A stretch of 64,000 nucleotides of DNA, taken from Drosophila pseudoobscura. Taxonomy: Eukaryota > Arthropoda > Insecta > Diptera > Drosophilidae. Positions 23,141 to 36,900 of this stretch are shown here, one piece after another. Each line of letters opens with the position of its first letter. Position 1 is the stretch's first letter. The notes beneath the pieces were generated by a model. That model was not told the DNA's origin. It searched no databases and saw only the letters and a list, made by a program, of their open reading frames with translations. Both the position numbers and the translations under genes were made by a program. The DNA is taken from positions 61,395,869 to 61,459,868 of the forward strand of contig NC_046683.1 of assembly GCF_009870125.1 (NCBI RefSeq). Direction: 5' to 3'.

Positions 23141-26100
23141 TTCCATATAATGGGTCACTGTTCTATATATCATCATATCATACCTAACTTAAAGACCCCA
23201 CTCTTGGCTTTATCCATGGTCAGACCCCCCTTCGACTACGCTCCGCTCCGCTGTAGTCCGCTCCAGCGCGTCACTCATTTAGAAAGTGTGAGACTCGCAT
23301 CAAACTTCAAAAAGAAATCAAATTAAATGTGTAAAGCAGTAAAGATAAAAATGTTTGGTAAATCACCAACTGACAAAAAAAAAAGGAAGAAAAAAAAAAC
23401 GAGGAGCGAAAAGAAACTTGTAAATACCATGGAGAGGAAAAAGGTCAAAGCGCGTTAAATTTAAGGGATTTTTTCCGCATTTTTTTCGCTTTTCTTTTAT
23501 CAGCATCAAGGGCGTGAATTGTAGTCAGTTATCGAAGGAGCAGCTGGGCGGGGAGGAAGGGGGTTGGTGTTGAAAATTGACACTCGAAAATGAGCCTGGG
23601 GTGGAAGATGGGGAATGGGAGAATGGGGGGATGGGGGGGCATCAGAGCAGTTACACTTGCAATCAGACAAAGCTGTTGCTAAATGCAACTCTCAAAGGAT
23701 CTGGGGAATGAGACCCATAACAGAGCAGATCCCAGTCAAAGCTAATGACAATATAACAATAACGGAGCTCAGAGCAGGGAGAGGCCTCATTGCAACAGAC
23801 TGACGACACATCGCTAATGCTGCGGCGCCCAGGTTCCTGCCACTCCGCTGTCGAGGCTGAGGTTGAGGCTGAGGTTGCCATGGTTCGATGCCTGTGCCTC
23901 TGATTGCAGCTGCCGGCTGGAACTGCGCTTTTGAATGCCTTCATGCCTCATAAACAGGCAACATTGGCGAGAATTCGACTGCCATCCAGACGCAGAAGCA
24001 CAAATAATATACATAAAGTGTGCCTATACTCGATATGAGGGAAAAAAGGGTGCAGGCGTTAATTAACTTTGGGTCCAGGAGCAATATAATCCCTTTAGAT
24101 GGATAGATGCAATGAAATCGAAGGCACTCTTGGAATCCTAAGGAACCGTCCAGAGAGGCAACTCAACTCGACTCAACTTTCCCGAAATACTTGGCACAAA
24201 CAGACAGAAAAGATGACCTTATAACAAACGATTCTGAAGAGTAAACAGACAACCAGATGCGGCAGTATTATCTAAACAAGCCGAGAGTCATGATACTCGT
24301 AAAGTTGGACTTTTTAAATTGTGCCACCCACAAATAAAACAGCGCCAAAGAGTAACAAGAATTCAATCATCAGGCAAAAAACAAACACAAAAAAGCGCAA
24401 AATCATATTTCACTAATAGCAAAGTGGGGGAACAAAGAGCTATCCACGAAGGGGGGGGGGAGGAGGCCCCTATCCATGGAAAGAACAACAAACAAAGGCG
24501 CGGACGTGTGGCCAACCACATTTTGCCGCTGATCGAATCAACAACAATGGCAAACCAACAATCAACAATAGGAACAACAACAACAACGACAACAGCACTC
24601 CAAATCGGAAATCAATTTCAACATTCGACGAGTCTGTGCGTAGTCCCGACCATGGGATACCCCTTAAAAACAGCCTTAAGGCTTGTGAATTTGTTCCAGA
24701 CAAGTGGGGTTCCGGCTCTTGAGAGTGCTAAAAGCGGTTGATAGCTCTTCGAAATTAAGATGCTCTACAGAAGGCCTCTCTGTTCTACGATACTCCCCAT
24801 GTAACACGCATTCCATATACCCTCGAGGCATTCCCTGTGTACCGGGTATACAAATATAACTCACAAATCAACAACAACACGAATCGAAGCAGTGGAGTGC
24901 TGCCATATGGTGCCACCTTTTTTGAGGCCATTCCCGGTTGCCAAGGGGCAACTCCCGGCTGTTGCAGCACGCGTGGGCGGATGCTGCTCGCCGAAAAAAG
25001 GGGGAAAAAGGGGGAAGTCCTGCCCGCAAAACAGTTGGTCGGGGAGGGGGGGATTAGTGAAGTTATATATGGGAATGTCTTAACCCCATCTAAACAAAAC
25101 CAAATTGGCCAGACGACGAAAATATTTGAGATATTTAACAAGGCAAAACAATAAAACGACAATTTAATTTGTTCGTCTGGCGTCAGGCAACGCAGGCAAT
25201 GGCCTGGCCTATCCCCCCATGGCATCCCTATCCTCCAGTTTTCTTGCCCGATTAGCGTAAATTTAATTTTACAGTGACACACATTAAGCTGTTACAACCT
25301 TCCACTGCTTCCACTGCTTCCACTTCTTTCACTGCTTTCACTGCTTCCACTGCTTCCACTGGCACTCTGCTTCCCCTCAGATGCCGCCTAATTGCACTCA
25401 TTATTATTGGTGTAATATTAATTTCAGGGGGAGAAGACGGGTGGGTGCAACCCTTTGGGGAAGACTCGCAAGTCATCAGCCACATCACATCGCATCGCAT
25501 CACAGAACCAACAACGGACGGCGGACTCTTTCGACGGCTGTTTGCATTTGGTTTTTATGTCTGAATGTTGAATGTTGAATGTTGTTTGAATGCCTTAAAT
25601 TTGCCGCACCACATAAAATCCCCGGCAGGGGACGACGCCCAACTGTTGTGGCGTTCAACTTTAATGTTTGACGCCACATAAACTGGCAATTTGGCGTGAA
25701 AATATCTAGCCAGGGGTTAACTATGCGATTCAAATGGCAAAAGGAGTTGCGCCTCGAGGATGTACATACATATTGTAGAGTGTTATGGGATATTAAAGGG
25801 ACCTTCAAACCAGTTATTAGAACGTAGGACTTAAGACATCACAACATCTTACTCTATCCCCTCGGAAAAGTCGTGTTAGCTGCAGAGACAACATAAGTTC
25901 CGATGCAATATTCAAAGGACTCAGGGTCTTAAAATGTCAACCTCTTGGTTAAAAAAAAAATAAAATATACAGAAATAATATAAAACTGGCTTAAATATTA
26001 AACTATCGAAATAAATCATAAAAATTGAAATCCGATCAGAGCGAACCATCGGTTATGCTGTAGGAACCATCGGTTGAATATCGTATTTTCCAACTTTCAG

Positions 26101-29100
26101 CTCAATTCTGCTCCTCTTGACGTGGTCGATTCTGGCTATAACTTTCTCCAAAAAGAACATTTTTAGCACCTGATTGAAATTACACCTTTTACTCAGAGAA
26201 AAATTAAATTAAATATCCGGTTTTTGTGAAATTAAGTAGAAATCTCTTGGATTTGAATATAAATTTACTTACATGTTTTTGTAATACGGCCTTTAAAAAT
26301 CAATATATATAATGTATAGTATTGAATACATACATACATATGTGGGAAAGATATAATATATTTGCTGATTAATGTCAAAATGTAAGCACTTTCTTGTCAC
26401 AATATTCACTCCAGAAGCCCATCAATTGAGCTTACAATTCGGTGTTTTTTTCTCTAATGTTATACCTTAAATTAAATTTCCTTCAGTTTATGTTAACAAT
26501 CATCATGAAATTTATATACAACAAGATGGGAAGTGCACTTCTGGTCAAAATATACAAAATTTGCAGTGAGCTTATTAAATTTTCTAAGAATTAAGAATAG
26601 TTTTTTGGGAAATATTTCTAGGAAAAGACAACGAGTTGAAGAAACTCCCAAACGGTCGACCAGCTCCAGCAATCTTGTTCCCCATTTCCCCATTAAGCCC
26701 CTCTCACTTACCCCACCTCAAACACCCCTTCAAACAGTCTGCTGCTGGCGTTGCTGCCGTTGAACTTTTGACCACCAATTAATCAAAGAAAATTTTAACA
26801 AATTCATTCGGGCAACATATGGAACGGAACACAGACTGCTTTTTGCTGTGCATTTGTGCGAGTGTGTATCTGTGTGTGTGTGTGTGTCTACCATACATCA
26901 GCCATCAGCCTCCGCACCCCGTCCATCCATAAGAGCCACCCCCTCAGCCTAATTTCAACATGAATAATTCGCTTTTAATTAGGTTTTTACACAATTTCGA
27001 AATCTGTTTGTTTCGGTGCCCAAACGTAAATACAGGGAAAACATTTAGGAGGGGCGGTGGGGACGGTGGGGGTGGTGGGGGGGTGGCCTAGCATTGTGGC
27101 CCAGCTATTATAAATAATTTTGTATAATTAGACACACTTGCCGTCCGGTCGATTTGACATATGAGAGCCGGCAAAAGCCAACGTCAACAGCCTCCGCCTC
27201 CGCCTCCATATCGAATTGGAGCGAAGGCTTTAAGGACCCAGAGCCAGGACCCCCATCGATGGGGCTTATCTTGTTGGGTTTCTCTCGCTTTCTTCGAGGG
27301 GGGGGGAGGGGGAAATCCTTTTGGCTGGGCCTGCCCCAGCAGTTGCTGGGCTTAGGCCAAGGACAAACAAAAGCCTTTATCTGGTAAATTAGCCACAGAG
27401 TGTCATAAATATCCCAATGACAGCGAGGGCATTGTCAGCAGGCTCTCCATCTCTCTCTCTCTCTCTCTGCCTCTGAGTCTCGCTCTTGGCCACAAAACTA
27501 TTGGCAAGTTATTTTAATGCACTAAGCCAATTAGTGGCCAGGGCCTTGCCTTGCCTTTCTTGGCTCTTGGTTCATTTGCGGTCGCCTGGACGAAGAGTCC
27601 TTTAAAGGCGCGCTACCTCTCCCCACGCAGTGCAGGAGGGGGGAGCGGTGCGGCTGGGACTGGGGCTGGGGCTTGGGTGACATGTCATCAAGGACACGTG
27701 CGCATAAATAAAAACTTTCCCGGGCACCCAGAAGGAAAAAAAGTTCATCAAGCCTAGCCTCGGACTAACACTAAACGTGGGAGAAAACTTTTATAATATA
27801 GTCGCTCATGCAATGCCTCGTACAGCATTTTTAGGGTATCCTATAAATCCTTCACGGATTCTATTGCTGCCAAAAGACAAAGGACACAGGGATGTTGTCA
27901 TAGGCAAAGTTTAAATTACTTCACAGGCTGTCGCAAGGGCGAAGGAGTCGTGAAGGAACATGTGTGGCAGATGAGTAATACTACTAGTTGCAAACTAAAA
28001 TTAAGATGATGCATGTGTGGGCGGCACACTGGAGATGGACTCACGAGCAGAGCCCACAAATGGGGACTTCTCGAGAAAAGTACAGGGGGTCTCCGGCTCA
28101 TTTTAATTGCTAATGTGCCAGGATTTCCCGGTTCAATCCTTGTTCACGCTGCCATCTCGAACAGTCTCGAATACAACATTAATGGTCTTTTCCCATCCCA
28201 CACTCTGAGCCACAGAGCAAAAGTCTGGGGCTGCTGCTGGCCATTGTCGCTGGAGTGACCACAACAAATTGAGCTTATCATTGACGGATTAACACTAAAC
28301 ACACCCACATGCACAGGATACGAGAGATACCATGCCACACCATGCCGCACCATGCCATGCCATGCCAGGCCATGCCCATCCCATCCCATCCAAAGGATGC
28401 TTGTTGTCCACTTGTTTTTTGTGGCTCTGGCCATAGATGAGACATAAATCTGCCACACGTACTCATGCAGCATGCTTCTCGGAGGTTGACTAAAGCGAAA
28501 AATTAGCAACGTTGGCAAAAGCATATTGATGAAGCGTTAAGACCACATCACAACCGATGACCCAAGCCCGACAAGGGTCCGGGTTCCGGCTGGGGTCGCA
28601 GGTCGCTCTGGTCCCGTGGAAAGTGGAAAGTGGAAAATCAATGCCAACGACAAAAACATGACAAGTTGATCCCTTTAAGCCGCAAGTTATGCCAGCCACG
28701 CACATCACACAGGGACATGGACAGGGACAGGGACAGGAGCAAGGAATGGGAATGGGAATGGGAATGGGACTGGGGTTCAGAGGGGAGTTGACTTTGGCTG
28801 TTGCGTTTTTCTGTCACTTTGTGCAAATGTGTCCTTGCAAATCCTGTTAAAATTGCATTTGGAACATGTCAACATTGCGACTCGAAACCACACAGAGAAA
28901 AAAAAAACAAAAATGTTTACCCCCCAAAAACCCCATACCATAGCAATCCCGAACCTGTATCCGAATCTGAACCCTCAAAAGCCATATTTGTTAGCTGTTC
29001 CTTTCTTTTTTTACGATTTGGCTTTGTTTCATCCAATTTTTTTCGTACATTTATTTCGCTTGTAATTCATTTCCATTCATATTTACATGGGAAAATGTAC

Positions 29101-30485
29101 CCAGTACGAGGAGCAGGGAGCGGGGAGCGTGGAGCGGGGAGCAGGGAGCGGGGGGAGTATTGCCGAATTTTTATTTTCTTTCGCTTGCACATTTGTCTGG
29201 GATTTGTGGGGGATTGCTGGATCGACGACCTCCTAAACCCTCCTCCATCCCTCCCCTGTTCGCACTTCCTTTTTTTTATAGTAGTCGCATCTGTGGTGTT
29301 TTTTTTGTATTTTTTGGGAGTCGGTTTTATTCTGCATTCGAGGGATTGGTCGTGGCAGATCTGACAGCCGAACGGTATGGGTTTTTTGGGTTTGGCACTT
29401 GTAATGCGGTTTCAATTAATTCGGAGGCGTTGCCCGATCCGTCGAGGGGATATTCCTGTGGAGCAGGTGCATGGACTGGGGAGGAAGATAGTTCCGCACG
29501 GGGTTCAGCAGAGGATTAATGCAGGCAGTCGATAATATATGTTCTTGATTGGTAAATATTGGAAGAGCAATATAAATGTGTACAATTTAGACAGAAATCC
29601 TAAAAAATACTCCAAAAATTGAAAATTAATTATTGTTACGCCTTCCTTAAGATATTTCCACCTAAAATATCATCTTAGGGCAAGGGAAATGATTGTTCAT
29701 TCGATCAGAATTCGATATATCTTCAGGTATAGCCATTGTAACTTTACGAGTACAAAATCTAACACAAAATCGTGGTTTTCGAATATTTAGAAAAGATTTT
29801 GGGGGTATATTGAAAATTCTAAGCATGGGGACTCAGACCTACAACCCAACATTTGTCGCACAGTGTAATACACCATTGATATACCCACTTTACCCTTTCG
29901 TTTCTGCTAAAAGCATCTCCTAACTTGTTATTACTGCGAAATTCCTCTGCCCATATGAAAATATGACAAGTAAACATTTCAAAATCAACAAACAAGTCAT
30001 CAAAATGTCCACCAATTAATATCTAATTTTCTGTCCATCATCAAATTTATATGGTAGGCACCCACAGAACACACTTAGAGGACTGTACCGCACCACACGT
30101 CACTTGGGCATACTAAATTATAAGAAATTGTTTGCGAAAATGGGAGAAAAAAAATGAAATAAAAAATAAAAAAAAAAAAACACGAAAGATTATTAAAGAA
30201 CTGTGAGAGGCTAAAGTTGTAGCAGCTGCTATCTGGCCACTACATAAATTAGTTGTCAGCGCCAAGACGTACATATGTATGTGTGCGAGGAGGAGCAGAG
30301 GGCCAAGACAGACGACACTTGGCTATATAAAGAGCGAGAGCCACACCCACACGCCCCACAGTAGAACAGAGCAAGAAAAAAAAAACGACAGATCAGAGAC
30401 AAGTATTTAATTTTGTAGCTGAGAAGCTGACAAACTGACAAAGAGATGAGCAGGAAAATGGTGCAAGGGCAGAGCCAGAGACGGA

Positions 30486-30537
30486 GCATGGGGCAGGAGC
30501 ATGGGGCAGGAGCATGGGGCAGGAGCATGGGGCAGTG
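30486..30537 (+). repeat. Four copies of a 13-bp unit (GCATGGGGCAGGA)
   Basis: Three perfect units followed by a fourth that diverges at its last bases. Confidence 0.85.
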
Positions 30538-31979
30538 GCAGTGGCAGAGCCAGAGGCAGAGGCAGAATGGCAATCAGCACATAAATAAAATGAAAAATCT
30601 ACTGCCAACCCGAAATGCAGTACAAGTCCTGTACATGGCAGTCGCTGCCAGTCGCCAGTCGCCAGTCGGCAGTCGCCAGTTGGCAGTCACCAGTCGCCAG
30701 TCGAAGGAAGACTTAGTTACCTCTGCCTGGGAGCCTCTACGTTCTATGTACTGGGACTCGGACTCGGACTCGGACCCGGACTGGGAGTCGCGGAGTCGGA
30801 GCTGACTCCGAGTCGGCATAGACACATAATGTAGGCTACCGCCAACGTCGGCGCATGCGCCCGACGAAGTATCCAGTATTTCCTATCCAATCTCCTATCT
30901 GTGTCTCACTCTCACTCTCTTCCCCACACTCTGTCTGCACCACCATGTGGGCCTCTCCCTCCCTCGCTGATGGGTGGGTAATAAACCAGACCGAGGGCAG
31001 GCTGCTGGAAATTATAAAGTGCAAACCTCTCCCTTTCTCTCTCTGCTTTAGAGGAATGCTTAAAATGTAAATTTAATGAGCAAAAAATTAGAAGAAATCC
31101 TTCTCGAGGCGATCTCTGAGGCCTCCAAACATGGCGAAGAGAAAATTTACTGGCCACCAATTAAAGGCATGGGATCCTGTGGGCCGGTGCGGGCGATGAA
31201 GTGGTGTCAACTGCCTCCTTTTGACGGACAGGTCCCCATAAACATGTCAGAAAAGGTCTGCACCGCTTTTTCTACACAAAATTTCTTCTTCCTTGCTCCT
31301 GTTGTTCTGTGGTGCTGTACTGCTGTAGTGCTGTACTGCTGCAGTGCTCCTCCATTCCATCTTCTCCAGTAAATTGCAAGGAAAATACTTTATTTAGTTA
31401 GTCCGACACAGTGGAAATCACAACGAGGCCAAAAGGGAGAAGATACCTCGAGCCGCACAAAAAAAAAGATGAACGCAGACGGGTTAAGGTTTTTATAGTG
31501 TCCACTGTACGGTGTACACATAGTGGTTGTTGCCGTCCATGTCGCATTCGTTGTTGTAATTGCAGTTGTTGCTTTGGTAATATTGTGTGACACAACTATT
31601 TCAGTTTGTAGGCAGTTGCCACAAACAGTTTACAGTGGGGAGCAGGCCTTGAAAGGTGCGAAAAATACGACCCTATTCGCAGGATTCTCTAATTTCTAGT
31701 TCCTTCAGAGAACCAAAACTTTGAAGCTTAAAAGAGAAGGAGCAGAACTTGGAATACGACTTTCACATGATTCACAAATATATATCCCTTTGAAGAAAAG
31801 TTTACAGTGGGAAAAACACTGAAAGTTTGGAAAATATATCAAGATTTCAGGAAGTGTTTAGCTCAAGAACTTTGAAAATGTCTCTTAAGAGATATCAATC
31901 TATAGAGCATCTCTATAGGTACATCACAGAAATATAATGAAATATATTCTGAATTCATAAGGTGTTTGAATTCTGTAAA

Positions 31980-32715
31980 AACAAGAGGGAACGTTGTTAA
32001 CCGCGGCAAGGGCGGCGGCTCTACATGTGTACCTTAAACGCATTCAGCATATATTTACATATATATAGAGTATGTGAGCTTATGATTTACATAGCCTATA
32101 CAATATATTTTATACCTAGTTAGACGTAAGCACCGGAAGTGGTCGCATCCTCTCACTTTCCCTTTTCATAAAAGGGACGAATCCATTTGTTGGTAATGGA
32201 TTGTTGCATGAAAAGAGGGATCTCTCCGCGATCTCTTTCATATCGGTTTATTGGGGATACCTATTCGACCAGTATTGTAGAATACTTCATCTATTTCCCT
32301 TTTTCCGCAACTGTGTTAATCCGCTACATCTGTCTCTCTCTCTCTTCTCAAATCAACACCAGCTGTGTTCCTATCCCACTTGCTTCCGCCAGGGGCGCAC
32401 ACTGCACGAGGAAGAGCGTGTGAGAAAGCGAGATAGAATGAGTAAGCACGTGAAAGGGGTAGCTATAATAATGATCGGATCAAACTCAGATTCTGCAATC
32501 TAGAATATAGAATATTTCGGTTTTTTTCATATCTTCAAAATTGTGAATGCCACAGATCGTCCCTGGTGGGGGCGGAAAGGGGCGTAACAAAGTTTGGAAA
32601 CAAACTTGATTCAGTGGAATATCACAGGAGTCTGTAAAAACACTGTAAACACTGGGCGGACGGACAGACATGACTATATCGACTCTTCTATTGATGATGG
32701 GATCGGTAAAGAAAA
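31980..32715. mobile_element. Dispersed repeat, copy 1 (shared with 61.4-62.0 kb)
   Basis: Starts at an ACAAGAGGGAACGTTGTTAA end typical of small Drosophila repeats. It shares ordered blocks with the copy at 61440-62020: AAAGGGACGA...ATTTGTTGGT at 32171, CACACTGCACGAGGA at 32397, ATCACAGGAGTCTG at 32622, and GACAGACATGACTAT near 32665. Blocks are interrupted by unrelated or heavily diverged sequence. No protein-coding capacity seen; the short frames in it are incidental. Confidence 0.65.
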
Positions 32716-32759
32716 AGATGATTCAACATTTTTTTTATAGGAATAATGGGATTTATTCA

Positions 32760-33956
32760 CAGGACAGCAGAGAATTTCGTATTGTCACATATTTTTGGAA
32801 CATAAAAGACCCCAATTTTCGGAATTTGTTTTCTCTGCGTATGTCCTAAATAATTTCGCACTAGTGTGCCCAATAAATACCACGGTAATGTGCTATATTA
32901 AGTGTCCGGCAAACAAAAAACCAACCAGAAGCGGCAGCAAAAAAAAGAAAGAAAGACAGACTTCCAAGATACTTTGCCCAGTCCAGGCCAGGCCGGGCCA
33001 GTCCAGTCCCGTCCAGTTCCATACCCATTCCCGTCCAGGACAGTGTCCGACCAACAAGGCAGGCAACAAAATACCAAAGCCAAAAGTAAAAAAAAAATGT
33101 TTCCCATACGGTTTATTTACACAAAATGTCAGAAGTTGAGCAGAGCGGCGAGGAGAGGAGCGGAGAGGAGCCAGAAGATGGGAGGGGAGCCAAAGGGAAG
33201 TCCCCAGTAGAAGTAGCAGTAGCAGTAGAAGTAGAAGTACCAGTCCCGTGGTGCCGGGGTCCGGTCCGTCCCAGATCCCCATCCCAGGGCACCAGGTGCT
33301 GGCAGACAAACAGGCGTACAATGGCAGAGATAAAAACAGACAAACATGCAACCATTTTGGAATAATAATGCAGCAGCAGGAAAAACAAACTCGAGCCAGC
33401 AACCAGCAGCCAGCAACCAGCAAAAGAGGTGAGAACATAATGTAAAAGCCAGCGACCGGTGTGGTGTGTGTATGCCCCTGCCCTGCGCCAGAGCGGGACG
33501 TCTATAGGGCACGCAAACCGGTTGTGGCCGCCGGCCAATCGGAGCATCGCAGCCGTTGCGCTCCTCTAGCGCCGACTGCGCAGCGGCGAAGGAGAAGCCA
33601 GCGACGAAAAATCCAACTGGATTCGAAAGCAGCGCCTCAGTTGGATTTTTGCAACGGGAACGTGCGGGTGCATGCCTGTGTCGAGAGCGAGAACGAGAAA
33701 GAGAAAGAGACCGAGTCAGCTGATCCATCCGTTACCGTATCGTTAATTTACCGACGCCGCGCGAAAACAGTTTCAAATGATATTCGAAACAATTTTTTTT
33801 TTCTAAATTTTGCATGTGCCAATAAAGAAGAGAAAGTGAAAGTATTTTTATTTGTGTGCCAAATTAGTTGAAATCAAAAGTTAACAGCAAGAAGCGACAA
33901 CAAAATAAGAGAAAAACAAAACCAAAACAAAAACAAAAACAAAAAACAATTGGCAG
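32760..33956 (+). promoter_or_regulatory. tey: Probable promoter and 5' UTR region of tey
   Basis: Sequence grows GC-rich near 33450-33620, then A-rich with many AAAAC/AAAG tracts up to the ATG at 33957, as in Drosophila 5' leaders. A TCAGTT initiator-like match sits at about 33637. I see no TATA box and cannot fix the transcription start. Overlapping minus-strand frames here are repeat shadows. Confidence 0.4.
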
Positions 33957-36900
33957 ATGGAAAGCAACGCATTTGGCAGCAGCCATTTGCCATCTCAAGC
34001 GCTTGTTGTTCTATCAGAGGCCGCTTCCGGTTTGCATGAGGCTCTACGTGGACAACGTCCGTTTCCATCGCGAGTAAGTAAAACCCAATCGCATCCCAAT
34101 CCGCCTCCCCTCCCCTCCCCGCCCAATGCATTGCAATGCAGGGATTCGACACACTGATCAGAATCGGAATGGGAATCGGAATCGGGATCGGGATCAGGAT
34201 CAGGTTCGGTGCTGATGCTGATGCCAAGGAAGGGCAGGGACCGGCGGTGGTGGGGACATATTTATGACAAATCATAAACCTGGGGGCCAGTAGCCGAAAT
34301 GCCGAAAGATGCTATAAATCAGCACACCGCTAAGGCCCCGCAAAGGCAAAACAATGCGCATTGTAAAACAACAAAACGAACCAGAACTTCCAAGTGAACT
34401 TCCAGTTGAGAAAAGTATCGCCTAGCGATGGCAGCGTGAGCGAGAGATCATAAATTAGGAGAGGATCAAAGAGAAAGAGAAAGTATGGGTTTCTGTCGGT
34501 AATTGGGGACCGTGTCACGCCACCAGTCCCGATCCCCGCCGCCAGTCAATTCGCACTGAACGAACACGTGAACTTCCACTCCTAGAGATGACAGCGTGAG
34601 CGAGAGATCATAAATTAAGAGCGAATCATAGAGAAAGTATGGCTGAAGGAGACGTTTTCCATAGTTGTGTGTGTTTTTGGTAAAACTATCCAATAATTGG
34701 TTTGATCGTGTTCCTGAGTCGTGTCACGATCGCATTCCCATTCCCCCTGCCGCCGCAGCCAAGAAGTCAGTCAAGAGAGAGGCAGATTCAGAGAGTTCGT
34801 CGTCGCATTCCGATCAACGAATGCGTTTGCAAACGCCCCATTGTGTGTAGATTTTTGCGACGAACAGATTTATGATAGCTTCAATACCGAACCTCGGCCT
34901 GAACCGGGCCTGATGGCAGCCACGTAGCCCCCGGATCCCACAGACCAGCAGCAGCTACTACCATTCCACATTCGATTTGGTTGGGGCTTCGGTTGTTTCT
35001 GCTGCTTCTGCTGCTCCTCTGCCTGTCATCATTGTAAACATGAGCAATGATCTTGACGCTGATGCTACAAATGATGAAGAACTCGAACGCTGATGATGTT
35101 CCGACTGCAGGCAGGCAGCCAGTCCAACGTACTTGGAATAACTAACTTCTGGCGAAACTGGTTATTCGGAATTGGAGGAGCTGGAGCTGGAGATGGAGAT
35201 GGAATCGGAATTGAAATTATATCTCTGCCAGTGCATAGCATTGAGTAGCGTTAAGATATGTTAAACATGACAACAATATGTCCTCGTCCTCTAGATGCGA
35301 GTTGGGTTCTGTTCTCTGCATTCTGGGATCGAAGCTGTACCTAGAAAAGGGGCAAATAGAGTTTTATGGAATACAAGAGAAGTAAAGTGAAAGCAGTGCC
35401 ATTCCATGTGATTCGTTTCTCTTTTGATTGGAGAGCTTTCCATATAAAGAACTCAATCGCTCATGGTTTTCCCATATCTTTGGGGAGCCACCCTATACAA
35501 ACTTTGGCCCTTCGGAAAAGTCTTGCAAAATAGCTCCCTCTCTCTCTCTCTCTATATCGCTTATCTAGCATTATTTATGTAACCATTTATAGCCAAGCAT
35601 AACCCAAACAATAAAAATTAATAAAAACAACCCAAGCAGGCATATTAAATGCAATGTCAAATGGTTTAATGTCTCCCTGCCACTGCCACTGCCACTGCCA
35701 CTGGTACTGGTACTCCCGTTCCACGACTGGGTGTCTGGGTGGGACAACATCATAACAATTTTGTAACCACACCAACAAAAGGTAGACGACTGACGACTGA
35801 GCCCCCTCCTGTCGAAAAAGAACCAGAAAAAATGGTCAGGCACCCTGGCACCCTGGTCTCTCTTAGGGTGGGAGAGAAATTATGAGTCTCTGAGGCGGGG
35901 ACAACATATGAAAAATAATTCCTTTTTTTCTGCACACTTATTACCACAAAGTATGTGGATGTGGATGTGGAGGTGAGCTCTGTGTGTGTGTGTGTGAGCG
36001 AGCTTAATTTAATTTATAGCAATTTATCAAGACGGGAACTACACGTGGAGTCGAGGCATGCAAAGGCATCGAGGCGTATAACAAGAAGTACTCATGAAGA
36101 GTGCCCCAGTATCATGTGCACAAATGGTCACTGATAGTCGGCTTAAGGTATGCCTCCGAACGGAGAGATACAAGAAGGGCGGGACCGGGACCATGCCACA
36201 ATGGAGGTAAAACATATGGTGTGAACGGACAACAAGAGCCACTAAAGATGGAAGATACCCGCTAGCAGTAGATTGCTGGTTTGCAGGATAAAGAAACACT
36301 AAGGAACAAGATGGAAGACCAAGAAATGGGAATAATATTACATGGAAAACTTACCGAATACTCAATCGAGAAAATACTTCCTTCCACCTTTTGACTTGAC
36401 TTCAAAGACCCCTCAACTTATGCTATCAAAAAATGGTATCTCCTTTTGGGATTCCTCTTCACTGGACCGCAAAGCACTCGAGCAAACAGTCGGACAGTCG
36501 GACAGTCGAACAGGTTGAGGAGACCGACTGACTCTCTCGGACTCTCGCCCCATAAACATTTGGTTTGAGAAAATTGCCAATTGCTAAACGTTTTTAGTGT
36601 TCCCTTCTGCTGCTGCTGCTGCGGCTGCTGCTGCTGCGGCTGCTGCTGCTGCCCGCAGTTTACTCCGCGTGTTAGTGCCACAAATTGAGATTTATTTGTG
36701 GTGTGTGGAGAGGAGGCCCCAAGTTGTTGCGATTGGTTCGGTTCGGTTCGGTTCGGTTTTGTGTGTTGACTTCTCCGCCGGGGCTGTCGTTTTGTTGTTG
36801 TTTATGGCCAAGTTAAGCGAAATTGGCAATTGTATGTAGACAATTGCTATTTGCCACTCGTTATCGTGTTGTTGTAATTAAGCTGTTATTGTTGCTGCTC

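Larger units (their letters stand above)
20606..31979. other. Gene-poor interval, second part
   Basis: No coding gene supported. Contents: a two-unit tandem duplication (22673-23140), a CCATGC minisatellite (about 28328-28385), a 13-bp GGGGCAGGAGCAT repeat (30486-30537), a CAGTCGC repeat (30650-30706), a CGGACT repeat (30759-30800), a short TE-end-like CCGGGTATA near 24842-24850, and AT-rich islands at about 25930-26620 and 29520-30180. None of the open frames has non-repetitive protein-like sequence. Confidence 0.55.

Noticed and set aside
28115-28145. tRNA-like GGTTCAATCC box
   Set aside because: B-box-like string only; no A box or cloverleaf at the right spacing.
32893-33728. Overlapping long minus-strand frames upstream of tey
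   Set aside because: Leu/Ser/Pro-rich translations of GA/CT-rich sequence; three frames are open at once, typical of biased composition.
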